Shown here piece after piece: positions 1 through 8,225 of a DNA stretch of 64,000 bases. The notes beneath the pieces are model-generated. The model was not told the DNA's origin. It saw nothing but the letters and a program-made list of their open reading frames with translations, and made no database searches. The position numbers were made by a program, and so were the translations under genes. Source of the DNA: Chimaeribacter coloradensis (GTDB lineage: Bacteria; Pseudomonadota; Gammaproteobacteria; Enterobacterales; Enterobacteriaceae); the NCBI RefSeq assembly GCF_002858715.1, contig NZ_PJZH01000006.1:1-64000 (forward strand), in the 5' to 3' direction. Within the stretch, counting starts at the first letter, position 1. Each line of letters begins with the position of its first letter.

Positions 1-87
1 AGCCACTTCCAGGTGATCGTGGTTGGCGCGCAGTTCGACGGCATGAGCCGTGTGAAAAAGCAGCAGGGTTTAAATGAAATCTTTTAA
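1..87 (+). pseudogene. ibaG: IbaG (BolA family) fragment, broken C-terminus
   Basis: The frame open at the window edge gives SHFQVIVVGAQFDGMSRVKK followed by QQGLNEIF and a stop at 85-87. The first 22 or so residues match the central part of IbaG, the BolA-family protein that acts with monothiol glutaredoxin in iron-sulfur and acid-stress physiology (family match recalled, not searched). Intact IbaG continues about 35-40 residues past the KKQQ motif, through the conserved helix and a C-terminal KAYTP-like stretch. Here it is replaced by six unrelated residues. The usual downstream neighbour murA is also absent. The 5' part lies outside the window, so whether this is a duplicated fragment or a disrupted copy cannot be told. 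Confidence 0.6.
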
Positions 88-203
88 ATTGATCTGTTGT
101 AAAACAACCACTAAATAGAAAATGTCTTTCTATTTTAAACATGTCGTAAGCTTATGCTAACTAAGCATGTATAAAATCTATTAGCTATAAGAAGCAAAAA
201 TAA
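88..203. other. AT-rich non-coding stretch after the ibaG break
   Basis: This interval is markedly AT-rich against the GC-rich genes on both sides. It has no ORF of note. It holds small hairpins: GTTGT/ACAAC at 96-108 and AAATAGAAA/TTTCTATTT at 113-135. It could be a remnant of inserted DNA or a rearrangement junction; nothing in it is recognised. Confidence 0.5.
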
Positions 204-226
204 AAGGGCGGCCACCGGCCGCCCTT
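204..226 (-). terminator. Rho-independent terminator of the OYE reductase gene
   Basis: A perfect 10-bp stem (AAGGGCGGCC / GGCCGCCCTT) with a 3-nt loop. On the minus strand it is followed by a T-rich run (TTTTATTTTT), so it serves the leftward gene ending at 247. It may also stop rightward transcripts. Confidence 0.85.
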
Positions 227-246
227 GTTGTACGCATCAGATGAGG

Positions 247-1347
247 TTATTCGCCGAGACGGTAACGCTCCAGCCAGTGGGCGTACGGGGCCGGCAGCAC
301 CCAGGAGGGCTTCTCAACCTGGAGCTGTTGCGCCAGGCGGTAGCTGTAGTGCGGGTCGGCCAGCATGGCGCGGCCAATCATCACCAGATCCATATCCCCT
401 TCCGCGATGCAGCGTTCCGCCACGGAGGCCGATTCCACACCCCAGGAGGAGGCGACCGGCAGGTCAGCTTCGTTGCGCACGCGGCGGGCAACCGGTGCCA
501 GGAAACCCGGGCCCCACGGGATGTTGCTGTCCGGCGTGGAGAAGCCGACGCTGACGTTCAGCATATCCAGCCCTTTTTCGCGCAGGATGTTGGTCAGGGC
601 GATTGCCTCGCTCAGCGTCTCTTCGTCGCGGCCGTCATACTCAATCACGCCGAAACGGGCGGTCAGCGGCAGATCCTGCGGCCATTCGGCGCGCACGGCG
701 TCAAAGGTTTCGATCAGGAAACGGCTGCGGCCGTTGAAGTCCCCGCCGTATTCGTCGGTACGCTGGTTGGCGTGTACGGAGAAGAAGCTCTGCGCCAGGT
801 AGCCGTGGGCGAAGTGCAGCTCCAGCCACTCGAAACCGGCATCACGCGCACGGCGTGCGGCGGCCACGAAGTCCGCGGTCACGCGCTGGATCTCCGCTTT
901 GGTCATGGCTTTCGGCACTTTCGGCAGGTTTTTGCCGAAGGCGACCGCCGACGGGGAGAGGGTTTCCCAGCCGCGGGCGTCGCCTTCCGGGAGATGGTCG
1001 TCGCCTTCCCACGGGGCGTTGGCGCTGGCTTTGCGCCCGGCGTGGGCGATCTGGATGCCCGGCACGGCACCGGCTTCTTTGATCGCTTTGGCGATGTTTG
1101 CCAGTTCAGCGGCCTGCTCGTCATTCCAGATGCCGAGGTCGCCCGGGGTGATGCGGCCCTCCGGCGCTACCGCCGTGGCCTCAACGATCACCAGACCGGC
1201 ACCGCCGCGCGCCAGCCCGGCGTAGTGTACGCGGTGCCAGTCATTGACCAGGCCGTCAACCGCCGAGTATTGGCACATCGGCGGGACGGCAATACGGTTT
1301 TTGAGCGTCACGTTTTTCAGCGTGAACGGTGTAAACAGCTGAGCCAT
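247..1347 (-). CDS. NADH:flavin oxidoreductase, YqjM/XenA-type old yellow enzyme
   Basis: An FMN-dependent ene-reductase of the OYE family, probably reducing activated C=C bonds of enones, quinones or nitro compounds with NADPH in the cytosol. Near the N-terminus PPMCQYS carries the class-specific cysteine (about residue 25) that tunes the flavin in YqjM. QIAHAGRK carries the H-x-x-R substrate/FMN pair. The stretch with FAHGYLAQSF and DEYGG is the OYE signature, and VMIGRAM lies in the phosphate-binding C-terminal part. At 366 residues it is full length. The start is preceded by AGAGAAGAGAACT. It lies in the same direction as araJ and about 57 bp downstream of it, so co-transcription is possible. 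The physiological substrate is unknown. Confidence 0.9.
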   Translation of the reverse strand: MAQLFTPFTLKNVTLKNRIAVPPMCQYSAVDGLVNDWHRVHYAGLARGGAGLVIVEATAVAPEGRITPGDLGIWNDEQAAELANIAKAIKEAGAVPGIQIAHAGRKASANAPWEGDDHLPEGDARGWETLSPSAVAFGKNLPKVPKAMTKAEIQRVTADFVAAARRARDAGFEWLELHFAHGYLAQSFFSVHANQRTDEYGGDFNGRSRFLIETFDAVRAEWPQDLPLTARFGVIEYDGRDEETLSEAIALTNILREKGLDMLNVSVGFSTPDSNIPWGPGFLAPVARRVRNEADLPVASSWGVESASVAERCIAEGDMDLVMIGRAMLADPHYSYRLAQQLQVEKPSWVLPAPYAHWLERYRLGE

Positions 1348-1404
1348 AGTTCTCTTCTCTTCTTCATGAAATTGCCTTTGCCCACACGGGCAAGGGCAAC
1401 CAGC

Positions 1405-2586
1405 CTAGTGCCTTTCTTCCGGCCGCGAGTTGATATTTGTGCGGTTTGGCGAGGTGAGGCGGCCATAAACCACCAGCGAGAGCATGGCGGCGAAGGAGAG
1501 CAGCGCAGCCGGCAGGGCGACGTAGTTGTAGGCGAGGTTCAGGGTGATCATCATCCCGCCGCAGAACGCCCCCAGGGCGCTGCCGAGGTTAAAGGCGATC
1601 TGCCCGCCCGCCGCGCCGAGCATCTCGCCGCCTTTGGCATTTTGCAGCAGCAGGATTTGCAGCGGCGCGGAGAGGGCAAACAGCCCGGCGCAGCAGATAA
1701 AGGCCAGGGCGAGTGAGGCTGCCTGCTGGTAAGCGAAGAAGAAGGTCAGCAGCAGCGCGGCCACGATCACGAAATCCATCAGCACCGCGATACGCAGCGG
1801 TGACAGCCGCACCGACAGCCGGGCGCTGAAGAGATTCCCCAGCACCATGCCCAGCCCGGCCAGCATCATGATCCCCGGCATCGCCGCCTCAGGGAAGCCG
1901 GAAATCGTCATCATCACCGGTTTGATGTAGCTGAACCAGGCGAAGACCCCGGCGTTGCCGCACATCGTCGCCAGGAAAATCAGCCACGGCTCAGGCGCTT
2001 TCAGGAACAGGAACTGCTCGCGCAGCGTGGTGGCGGCGTTGTCAGAGAGATCGGGGATCCAGAAAAAGACCGAAGCCATCACCGCGAGGTTAAACACCGA
2101 GATCAGCAAAAACGGCGCACGCCAGCTGAACTCATGGCTCAGCCAGGTGCCGAGCGGGATGCCGATCAGGTTCGCCAGCGTCATCCCTGAGACCATGCCC
2201 GCCACTGCCGCCGTGACTTTGCCGGGCCGGGCGACCTTGGTCAGCAGGATCGCGCCGACGCCGAAAAACGCCCCGTGCGGGAAACCGGAAACCAGCCTGC
2301 CGACTACCAGCATCAGGTAGGAGGAGAGGGTGAAGATCGCGTTGCCGAGCACGCACAGCGCCACCAGGAACAGCAGCTGGGTTTTCAGGGAAAACCGGGT
2401 GGAAACCAGCGCCATCACCGGCGCGCCGATTACCACGCCGAGCGCGTAAAACGAAATCATATGCCCGGCGTCGGGGAGAGTGATCTGCACATCCTGCGCC
2501 AGCTCCGTCAGCACCCCCATCATGCCGAATTCGGCCATGCCCAGCCCGAAGGCCCCCATCGCCAGTGCGGTTACCACCTTTTTCAT
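1405..2586 (-). CDS. araJ: MFS transporter AraJ
   Basis: A 12-TM major facilitator of the DHA1 drug/sugar efflux type. It closely matches E. coli AraJ as recalled: the N-terminal GAFGLGMAEFGMMGVLTELA, the SFYALGVVIGAP loop, FPHGAFFGVGA and LLQNAKGGEMLGAAGGQIAF motifs are all present. In E. coli araJ is arabinose-induced but dispensable for arabinose use, and the exported substrate is unknown. The frame extends three bases further to a TTG, but the ATG at 2586 is preceded by AGGA at suitable spacing and is preferred. No araC-araBAD genes are nearby, so regulation is probably different here. It sits upstream of the OYE gene and downstream of the LysR gene, all leftward. Confidence 0.9.
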   Translation of the reverse strand: MKKVVTALAMGAFGLGMAEFGMMGVLTELAQDVQITLPDAGHMISFYALGVVIGAPVMALVSTRFSLKTQLLFLVALCVLGNAIFTLSSYLMLVVGRLVSGFPHGAFFGVGAILLTKVARPGKVTAAVAGMVSGMTLANLIGIPLGTWLSHEFSWRAPFLLISVFNLAVMASVFFWIPDLSDNAATTLREQFLFLKAPEPWLIFLATMCGNAGVFAWFSYIKPVMMTISGFPEAAMPGIMMLAGLGMVLGNLFSARLSVRLSPLRIAVLMDFVIVAALLLTFFFAYQQAASLALAFICCAGLFALSAPLQILLLQNAKGGEMLGAAGGQIAFNLGSALGAFCGGMMITLNLAYNYVALPAALLSFAAMLSLVVYGRLTSPNRTNINSRPEERH

Positions 2587-2676
2587 CAATCCTGATCCCT
2601 GTGTTGTTTGTTGTAGGGTAGCGCCTGCCGCCTCGGCGGGGGAGTCACGTTACCCCTGAATTTAGTGACGTTTCGG

Positions 2677-3564
2677 CTATACCCCGGCCGCCGGCCCCAG
2701 CGCGGTTTTCAGGGCATCGATAAAGGCGGTGACGCGGCGCGGCAGATAGCGCGCCGTGGGTAGCACGGCCCAGATGGAGAGCGGCTGCGGGGCAGCGTCG
2801 CCCAGCGTGATTTCCAGGAGTTTCCCCTGGCTTAACTCCTCTTTCACATCCCAGTAGGTCAGCTGGGCCAGCCCCAGCCCCTGGATACAGAGTGCCCGGA
2901 TGCCTTCGACATTGCTGGAGGTGAAACGCCCCTCCACGCTGTGGCTGATGATCTGCCCGTTTGCCGCAAATGACCAGTTCAGCACGTTGGTCAGCCGCAG
3001 GCAGTTATGCACGCGGAGATCGCGGAGGAGGCCCGGCGTGCCGCAGCGGGCGAGGTAGCCGGGCGAGGCGCAGAGAATGCGGGGGTTATCGGCGATTTTC
3101 CGCGCCACCAGGCTGGAGTCACGCAGCGGGGCGACCCGCACGGCCACATCAATACCGCGGCTGACGATGTCCACCACCTCATCGTTGAGCTGGAGGTCGA
3201 TCCGCATTTCCGGGTTAGCCAGCAGCAGATCGGGGATCAGCGGGACAATCGTCCGGCGGCCTAACCCGGAGGGCGCGGTGATACGCAACAGCCCGCCCGC
3301 GCCCAGCGCTTCCGGCGTAAACAGGGCTTTGGCACTGGCTTCTGCCTCCGTCATCGCCCTGGCGTAAGGGATAAACTCTTCGCCCTCCTGCGTCAGAGAG
3401 AGGGCGCGGGTGGTGCGCTGGATAAGCCGCTTGCCCACTTCCTGCTCCAGCAGCGCCAGCCGCCGTGAGACGGACATCGGCGAAAGGTTAAGGCGGCGGG
3501 CGGCCTGCGCCATACTGCCGCTTTCGGCGATCACCAGAAACAGGTGCACATCGCTGAGGTTCAT
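2677..3564 (-). CDS. LysR-family transcriptional regulator
   Basis: The N-terminal winged helix-turn-helix is clear: LFLVIAESGSMAQAARRLNL, then SPMSVSRRLALLEQEVGKRL. An LTTR effector-binding domain of about 200 residues follows (LRITAPSGLG, VDVAVRVAPL). The CrgA-like layout resembles regulators of quinone or enone reductases. Three in-frame starts exist (3585, 3567, 3564). The ATG at 3564 has GGGAG five bases upstream, whereas 3585 has no Shine-Dalgarno, so 3564 is chosen. The gene is divergent from the second OYE gene at 3703 with a 138-bp shared promoter region, the classic arrangement for a LysR protein and its target. An inducer was not identified. Confidence 0.88.
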   Translation of the reverse strand: MNLSDVHLFLVIAESGSMAQAARRLNLSPMSVSRRLALLEQEVGKRLIQRTTRALSLTQEGEEFIPYARAMTEAEASAKALFTPEALGAGGLLRITAPSGLGRRTIVPLIPDLLLANPEMRIDLQLNDEVVDIVSRGIDVAVRVAPLRDSSLVARKIADNPRILCASPGYLARCGTPGLLRDLRVHNCLRLTNVLNWSFAANGQIISHSVEGRFTSSNVEGIRALCIQGLGLAQLTYWDVKEELSQGKLLEITLGDAAPQPLSIWAVLPTARYLPRRVTAFIDALKTALGPAAGV

Positions 3565-3702
3565 CATAGCTCCCGGAGATGACAAAAGGTGAGAAACGGC
3601 AGTATAACGTTTTCCGCTATACCGGCCTATCCGGATAAGGGATTCTAACGGGAATGCGGGAGGATTATATTCTCTGCCGAGATAAAAAAGTTACCCGGAG
3701 AA

Positions 3703-4803
3703 ATGATGATGACCTCACCGCTTTTTACCCCCTATACCCTGGCTGGCCGGCCGCTTAAAAACCGCCTGGTGGTGGCCCCGATGACCCGCGTCAGCGCCTC
3801 GGAAGAGGGTGTCGCCAGCGAAAGAATGCAGCACTACTACCAGGACTTTGCCCGCGGCGGCTTTGGGCTGGTGATCTCAGAAGGGATCTATATCGATGCG
3901 CAGTGGTCGCAGACCTATGCCTGTCAATCAGGGATGGTGAATGCCCGGCAGGCGAAAGCCTGGCGCAATATTACCGATGCCGTCCATGCGCAGGGCAGCC
4001 GGATTATCGCCCAGATCCAGCATTCCGGGGCGTTGTCACAGGGGAACCCTTACCGTTCCGGCACCGTGGCACCGTCGGCGGTGCAGCCGGCGGGTGAACA
4101 GCTCACCTTCTACCGTGGCGAGGGGAAATACCCGGTGCCGCGCGCGCTGGAGGAGTCAGACATCCTGGAGATTGTGGCGAACTTTGCTGACGCCGCCGCG
4201 CGGGCGGTGGAAGAGGCGGGCTTTGACGGCGTGGAAATCCATGGTGCCAACGGCTACCTGCTCGACCAGTTCCTGACGGCGCACACCAACCTGCGCACCG
4301 ATGCCTGGGGCGGCGATACCGCCGCACGTTTGCGGCTGATCCTGGAAGTGATCAAGGCCGTCCGCGCCCGCGTGGGTCACGGTATTCCGGTGGGTATCCG
4401 TATTTCCCAGGGCAAGGTAAATGATTTCCACCATAAGTGGGCGAATGGCGAAGAGGACGCGCGCACGGTGTTCACGCTGCTGGCAGCGTCGGGCGTGGAT
4501 TATATCCACATCACGGAGTACGAAGCCTGGAAGCCTGCGTTTGCTGATAACGCCCTGTCGCTGGTGGCGCTGGCGCGTAAATTTGCGCCGGGCGTGACAC
4601 TGATTGCCAACGGCAGCCTGCACCAGGTGCCGGAAGCGGAGTTAAGCCTGCAACAGGGCGCAGACCTGATCGCCCTGGGCCGCGGCGCGCTGGCCAACCA
4701 CGACTGGCCTGAACGCGCCCAACGCGGCGAGCCGCTGCGTGAATTCAACCGGGACATCCTCGGCCCGATTGCTGACATCAAAGCGTGTGAGCTGCCCGCC
4801 TGA
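3703..4803 (+). CDS. Old yellow enzyme family alkene reductase
   Basis: A second FMN ene-reductase in the window, 366 residues, of a different subfamily from the one at 247-1347. LKNRLVVAPMTR replaces the cysteine motif with APMTR, which is typical of thermophilic-like or bacterial 2,4-dienoyl-reductase-like OYEs. IQHSGALSQ holds the active-site histidine, GVEIHGANGYLLDQFL is the central OYE signature, and ALGRGALANHDWP is the C-terminal phosphate-binding stretch. Three consecutive ATG codons (3703, 3706, 3709) follow CCGGAGAA; the first is given. It is divergently transcribed from the LysR gene, which probably regulates it in response to an electrophile. The substrate is unknown. Confidence 0.88.
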   Translation: MMMTSPLFTPYTLAGRPLKNRLVVAPMTRVSASEEGVASERMQHYYQDFARGGFGLVISEGIYIDAQWSQTYACQSGMVNARQAKAWRNITDAVHAQGSRIIAQIQHSGALSQGNPYRSGTVAPSAVQPAGEQLTFYRGEGKYPVPRALEESDILEIVANFADAAARAVEEAGFDGVEIHGANGYLLDQFLTAHTNLRTDAWGGDTAARLRLILEVIKAVRARVGHGIPVGIRISQGKVNDFHHKWANGEEDARTVFTLLAASGVDYIHITEYEAWKPAFADNALSLVALARKFAPGVTLIANGSLHQVPEAELSLQQGADLIALGRGALANHDWPERAQRGEPLREFNRDILGPIADIKACELPA

Positions 4804-5078
4804 TCCCTGCCTTTCGCTTCCCGGCATCTGTCAGGCCGGGAATCATGTCGCTTACTTTTGCTGAATCGGTTTAATTATCGGCACGAAACGCGTGATATTT
4901 GCCGCATATAATGTTGCAAAAAGGTAAATAAATTCACCTTTTCGTGATACATCCCACGTTTATCGGCGTAAAAACACCCCGATCCCGGCTGCGGTGATAC
5001 CAGTCACGTTTTCTGCGCCCTGCTGTTTGTACTCTGGCGGCTCTTTAGCTAAATCAATTCAGCAATGGGACGAAAAAG
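4804..5078. other. Intergenic region with hairpin at 4818-4842
   Basis: A stem TTCCCGGC/GCCGGGAA at 4818-4842 follows the OYE stop codon but lacks a T-run. Further on, TATAAT at 4907-4912 could be a -10 element for the DUF4432 gene at 5079, without a good -35. No coding potential was seen. Confidence 0.4.
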
Positions 5079-6287
5079 ATGAAAAAAGCGTGTCTGGCAG
5101 GGATGATAATGGCGGCAATCAGCGGGCAGGCTGCGGCGCAAAGCTGGGTGCTGACGGATGCTGAAAACGGTACCGAGCTGGGAAACTGGCAGGTCAGCAG
5201 CCAGTCGCTGAAGCTGGGCGGTGAGCGCTTCAGCCTGCAACAGAAAGTGCTGCATGGCGGCAAGCAGGAAGGCTCGAAAGTCCTGACGATCACCAGTGAA
5301 AACGGCCTGACCATCGCGCTCAGTCCGACGCGCGGCATGGATCTGCTGCATGTGAACGGCCACGGCGTGCGCCTCGGCTGGGATTCGCCGGTGGATGAGG
5401 TCGTCAACCCCGCCTATATCAACCTGGAGAGCCGTAACGGGCTGGGCTGGCTGGAAGGGTTCAACGAGATGATGGTGCGCTGCGGCTTTGAATGGACCGG
5501 CCACCCGGTCACCAAAGAGGGCATGATCTACACCCTGCACGGCAAAGCGGGCAATACCCCGGCCTCAAAAGTGGAAGTGATTGTGGAGGATCAGGCCCCC
5601 CATGAGATCCGCATCCGCGGCCTGCTGAAAGAGACAACCTTCAAAAAAGCCAAACTCGAAACCTGGACGGAGCTGCGCTACGTGCCGGGCGCGGACGCCT
5701 TTACCCTTCACGATGTGCTGACCAACAAAGCGGACTACCCGCACGATTACCAGATCATCTACCACAGCAACTTCGGGGTGCCGATCCTGGAGAAAGACGC
5801 ACGTTTCATCGCGCCGCTCAAATCGGTGTCGCCGTTTAATGACTACGCGAAAAAAGGGCTGGCTGACTGGAATGTGTATGGTGCGCCGACCAAAGATTTC
5901 GATGAAATGGTGTTTAACCTGGTGCCGAAAGCGGACAGCAACGGCAAGACGGTGGCCGCGGTGGTCAACAGCAAAGGGGACAAAGGTGCATCGATTGAGT
6001 TCGACACCCGCCAGTTGCCGCTGCTGACGATGTGGAAAAACACCGATACCCTGAAACAGGGCTATGTCACCGGCATTGAGCCGGGCACCAACTACGCCTA
6101 CCCGGTGACCATCGAAAAAGAGCAGGGCCGGGTGAAACAGCTGCAACCGGGGCAAAGCACCGAGTTCGTGCTGACCTATTCACTGCTGAAAGATGCTGAC
6201 GCGGTGAAACAGACCGAGGCGCGGATTAAACAGCTCCAGGGCGATGAGAAAACCACGGTGGATGAGAAGCCGATCGCCGTTGAGTAA
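5079..6287 (+). CDS. Periplasmic DUF4432 / aldose-1-epimerase-like protein
   Basis: A 402-residue protein beginning MKKACLAGMIMAAISGQAAA followed by QSW, a clear Sec signal peptide cut near residue 21, so it should be periplasmic. The mature part fits the galactose-mutarotase-like beta-sandwich of DUF4432: LSPTRGMDLLHVNGHGVRLGW, GLGWLEGFNEMMVRCG and YQIIYHSNFGVP match the family layout of a substrate-binding cleft rich in Arg, His and Asn. A mutarotase or sugar-binding role is an inference from fold only. The start is fixed by the signal peptide. It is a single-gene unit closed by a hairpin at 6295. The last 40 residues are Lys/Glu/Gln rich and probably disordered. Confidence 0.8.
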   Translation: MKKACLAGMIMAAISGQAAAQSWVLTDAENGTELGNWQVSSQSLKLGGERFSLQQKVLHGGKQEGSKVLTITSENGLTIALSPTRGMDLLHVNGHGVRLGWDSPVDEVVNPAYINLESRNGLGWLEGFNEMMVRCGFEWTGHPVTKEGMIYTLHGKAGNTPASKVEVIVEDQAPHEIRIRGLLKETTFKKAKLETWTELRYVPGADAFTLHDVLTNKADYPHDYQIIYHSNFGVPILEKDARFIAPLKSVSPFNDYAKKGLADWNVYGAPTKDFDEMVFNLVPKADSNGKTVAAVVNSKGDKGASIEFDTRQLPLLTMWKNTDTLKQGYVTGIEPGTNYAYPVTIEKEQGRVKQLQPGQSTEFVLTYSLLKDADAVKQTEARIKQLQGDEKTTVDEKPIAVE

Positions 6288-6294
6288 CCCCGCA

Positions 6295-6319
6295 CCGGGC
6301 GATGCTCATCATCGCCCGG
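6295..6319. terminator. Hairpin between convergent genes
   Basis: CCGGGCGATG and CATCGCCCGG form a perfect 10-bp stem with a 5-nt loop, between the stop codons of the convergent DUF4432 and uvsE genes. There is no strong T-run on either side. Confidence 0.7.
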
Positions 6320-6334
6320 CATGGCATGACACTG

Positions 6335-7303
6335 TCACGTGATTTTCCCGCTGCGTAACGCATATTGGTAGAGCTGGTCACGCGCGAGGTTTTTCATTTT
6401 CACTTCGCACATGATATCGAACGCATCAAACGACAGCGCCCAGTCATTCAGGGCGTTATTGAAGTAGTAGTCGGAATGCGCCCGGAGTTTGCTTTTTGAG
6501 ACGCCCAGCCCCTGCTGATCCGGGAAGCCCTGTTCCGGGATCAGCCCTTCCTGGGAGATGGAATAGTGCAGCACCGGCCGCACACCCCGCCAGGAGGCGA
6601 TGACCCGCGCCACGCGCGGATCGTCCGGCGTGATAAACTCCGCCTCTTTAACCCAGTGGTGGTGGATGTCCAGCACGATCGGGCATAACGCCTCCGCCTG
6701 CAGTACATCGTCCAGGGAGCAGGAGATCTCATCATTCTCTACCGTCAGCATCCGCTGCGTCTCTTCCCGGAGCTGCCGGAACGCCTCCTGAAAGCCTTCA
6801 AACCCTTTCCGGCCATTCATATGGATGTTGATTTTAAAATCCTGGAAGGTCTTGCCGTAGCCCATTAACCGTGCGCAAAGGGCATGGTATTCCACATCCT
6901 CAATGGCGCGCTCCACCACTAACGGATTATCCGATGCCAGCACCGAATATTGCCCCGGATGGAAAGAGAGGCGGATATTATATTGCCGCGCAATCTCACC
7001 GCAGCGGGTAAATAAGGGGGCGAGCTCCGGCAGAAAATCGTTATAGATCGGCGTCGCTTCCGGCACCGTATATAACGGCAGCAGATCGCTGCCTATTCTC
7101 ATCATGCGTAATGCATCCGGCAATAATGCCAGTTTCTCCAGCGTTAAGGCGAAATTCGTCAGATTGGCAACGGAGAGGTCGTAAATCAGTTTTTTCTGTT
7201 CGTCAGCCAGTAAACTCAGGAAACGTGTCCTGGTGGTGGCTTTGAAAGGAAAAGGCTGTTTCAGGTCAGCATCAAGATATTTACACGCAAAGCCTAGTTT
7301 CAT
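6335..7303 (-). CDS. uvsE: UV damage endonuclease UvsE (UVDE)
   Basis: A TIM-barrel, metal-dependent endonuclease that nicks DNA 5' of UV photoproducts and starts an alternative excision repair independent of UvrABC. The 322 residues carry the family hallmarks in order: LGFACKYL at the N-terminus, FALTLEKL, MRIGSDLLP, RLSFHPGQYSVLAS (metal-binding His), KINIHMNGRKGFEGF, ENDE and LDIHHHWV with clustered His ligands, and HYSISQEG. Length is normal. GGGGG lies seven bases before ATG 7303. It is a monocistronic leftward gene. UVDE is common in Bacillus, Deinococcus and fungi and patchy in enterobacteria, so horizontal acquisition is plausible; its base composition does not obviously stand out here. 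Confidence 0.93.
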   Translation of the reverse strand: MKLGFACKYLDADLKQPFPFKATTRTRFLSLLADEQKKLIYDLSVANLTNFALTLEKLALLPDALRMMRIGSDLLPLYTVPEATPIYNDFLPELAPLFTRCGEIARQYNIRLSFHPGQYSVLASDNPLVVERAIEDVEYHALCARLMGYGKTFQDFKINIHMNGRKGFEGFQEAFRQLREETQRMLTVENDEISCSLDDVLQAEALCPIVLDIHHHWVKEAEFITPDDPRVARVIASWRGVRPVLHYSISQEGLIPEQGFPDQQGLGVSKSKLRAHSDYYFNNALNDWALSFDAFDIMCEVKMKNLARDQLYQYALRSGKIT

Positions 7304-7364
7304 TATACCCCCTGTGAACGTTACTTAAGTGTAACAGCTCACAGGAGGATGGCCTGCCGCAGGG

Positions 7365-8144
7365 CTACTCTTTCTCCGCAACCCCCGGCCCGCCGGTAAA
7401 CCCGACACGGCCGATAAAGGGCAACCGCAGCGCCGGGGAGGCGATATCCACGCCGAGGTTCAGGCCCAGGATGTTGAACTCCAGCCCCTCCTGGATGCCT
7501 GCCGTCACCCCCAGCACGCCCAGGAGCGAGACCTGCACACCCCGGCCGGACGGCGGCAGCCCCACCGGGCTGAGCAGCGGGCGGTAGTCCTTGCCGATGG
7601 CGTTGGAGGGCAGATCCAGCGCCAGCGCCGGCACTTCACGGCCAATGTGCGCCATAAAGGTGTTGCTGTTCGGGCCGGGCCAGGCGTGGTAGGTGTGCGC
7701 GAACGGGTAACGCGAGATCGCCGACTCAATCTGCGGGATCATCGCTTCCGCCTCCGGCCCCTGATGGGAGACCAGCAGCGCGGGCTGGGAGCCGAACCAG
7801 AACCCATCCGGGATCGCGTAGTTACGGCGCACCACGTTGCTGCTGCCCCAGCCGATGACGTCGTAACGGGTGTACTGGGTATCGCCTGCCCGTTTAAAGA
7901 TGATCCAGGGGTGCAGCGCCACCCGCCCGCGCCAGCCGTAGGTCGGGGCTGCATAGACCTGCACAATGGCAATTTTGCTGAAAGTGACCGGGTCAGGCGC
8001 GAGGCGGGCAGAGTCACGGCGGGCGGTCGCCCAGCTCTGGCCGATTGGCGATTCCCGCTCCTGCGTTGCCCGCGCAAAGCTATACCCTAATGACAGAAAT
8101 ACAACACAGAGATAACAGAGACTAAACCATTTAAGGTAAACCAT
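7365..8144 (-). CDS. DUF3750 domain-containing membrane-anchored protein
   Basis: About 259 residues with one N-terminal hydrophobic segment (WFSLCYLCVVFLSLGYSFA, residues 5-23), which acts as an uncleaved anchor or signal peptide. The rest has IVQVYAAPTYGWRGRVALHP, DVIGWGSSNVVRRNYAIPDG and HTYHAWPGPNSNTF, the pattern of DUF3750 proteins, which look like periplasmic or outer-face enzymes with conserved His, Asn and Trp. No biochemical role is known to me. The frame continues to an upstream TTG (8171), but ATG 8144 directly precedes the membrane segment and is preferred. It is divergent from the gene at 8226 with only about 80 bp between them. Confidence 0.75.
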   Translation of the reverse strand: MVYLKWFSLCYLCVVFLSLGYSFARATQERESPIGQSWATARRDSARLAPDPVTFSKIAIVQVYAAPTYGWRGRVALHPWIIFKRAGDTQYTRYDVIGWGSSNVVRRNYAIPDGFWFGSQPALLVSHQGPEAEAMIPQIESAISRYPFAHTYHAWPGPNSNTFMAHIGREVPALALDLPSNAIGKDYRPLLSPVGLPPSGRGVQVSLLGVLGVTAGIQEGLEFNILGLNLGVDIASPALRLPFIGRVGFTGGPGVAEKE

Positions 8145-8225
8145 AGTGTCTTCGCGGTGAGGGATGGTCAAACCACTAAAATACTGTAATTAAATACAGC
8201 AGACAAGGCGCAGCGGGGCGAAAAA

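Noticed and set aside
241-1716. A 491-codon rightward open frame
   Set aside because: It is the antisense shadow of the OYE reductase and araJ genes, which have family motifs; the frame has no recognisable domain.
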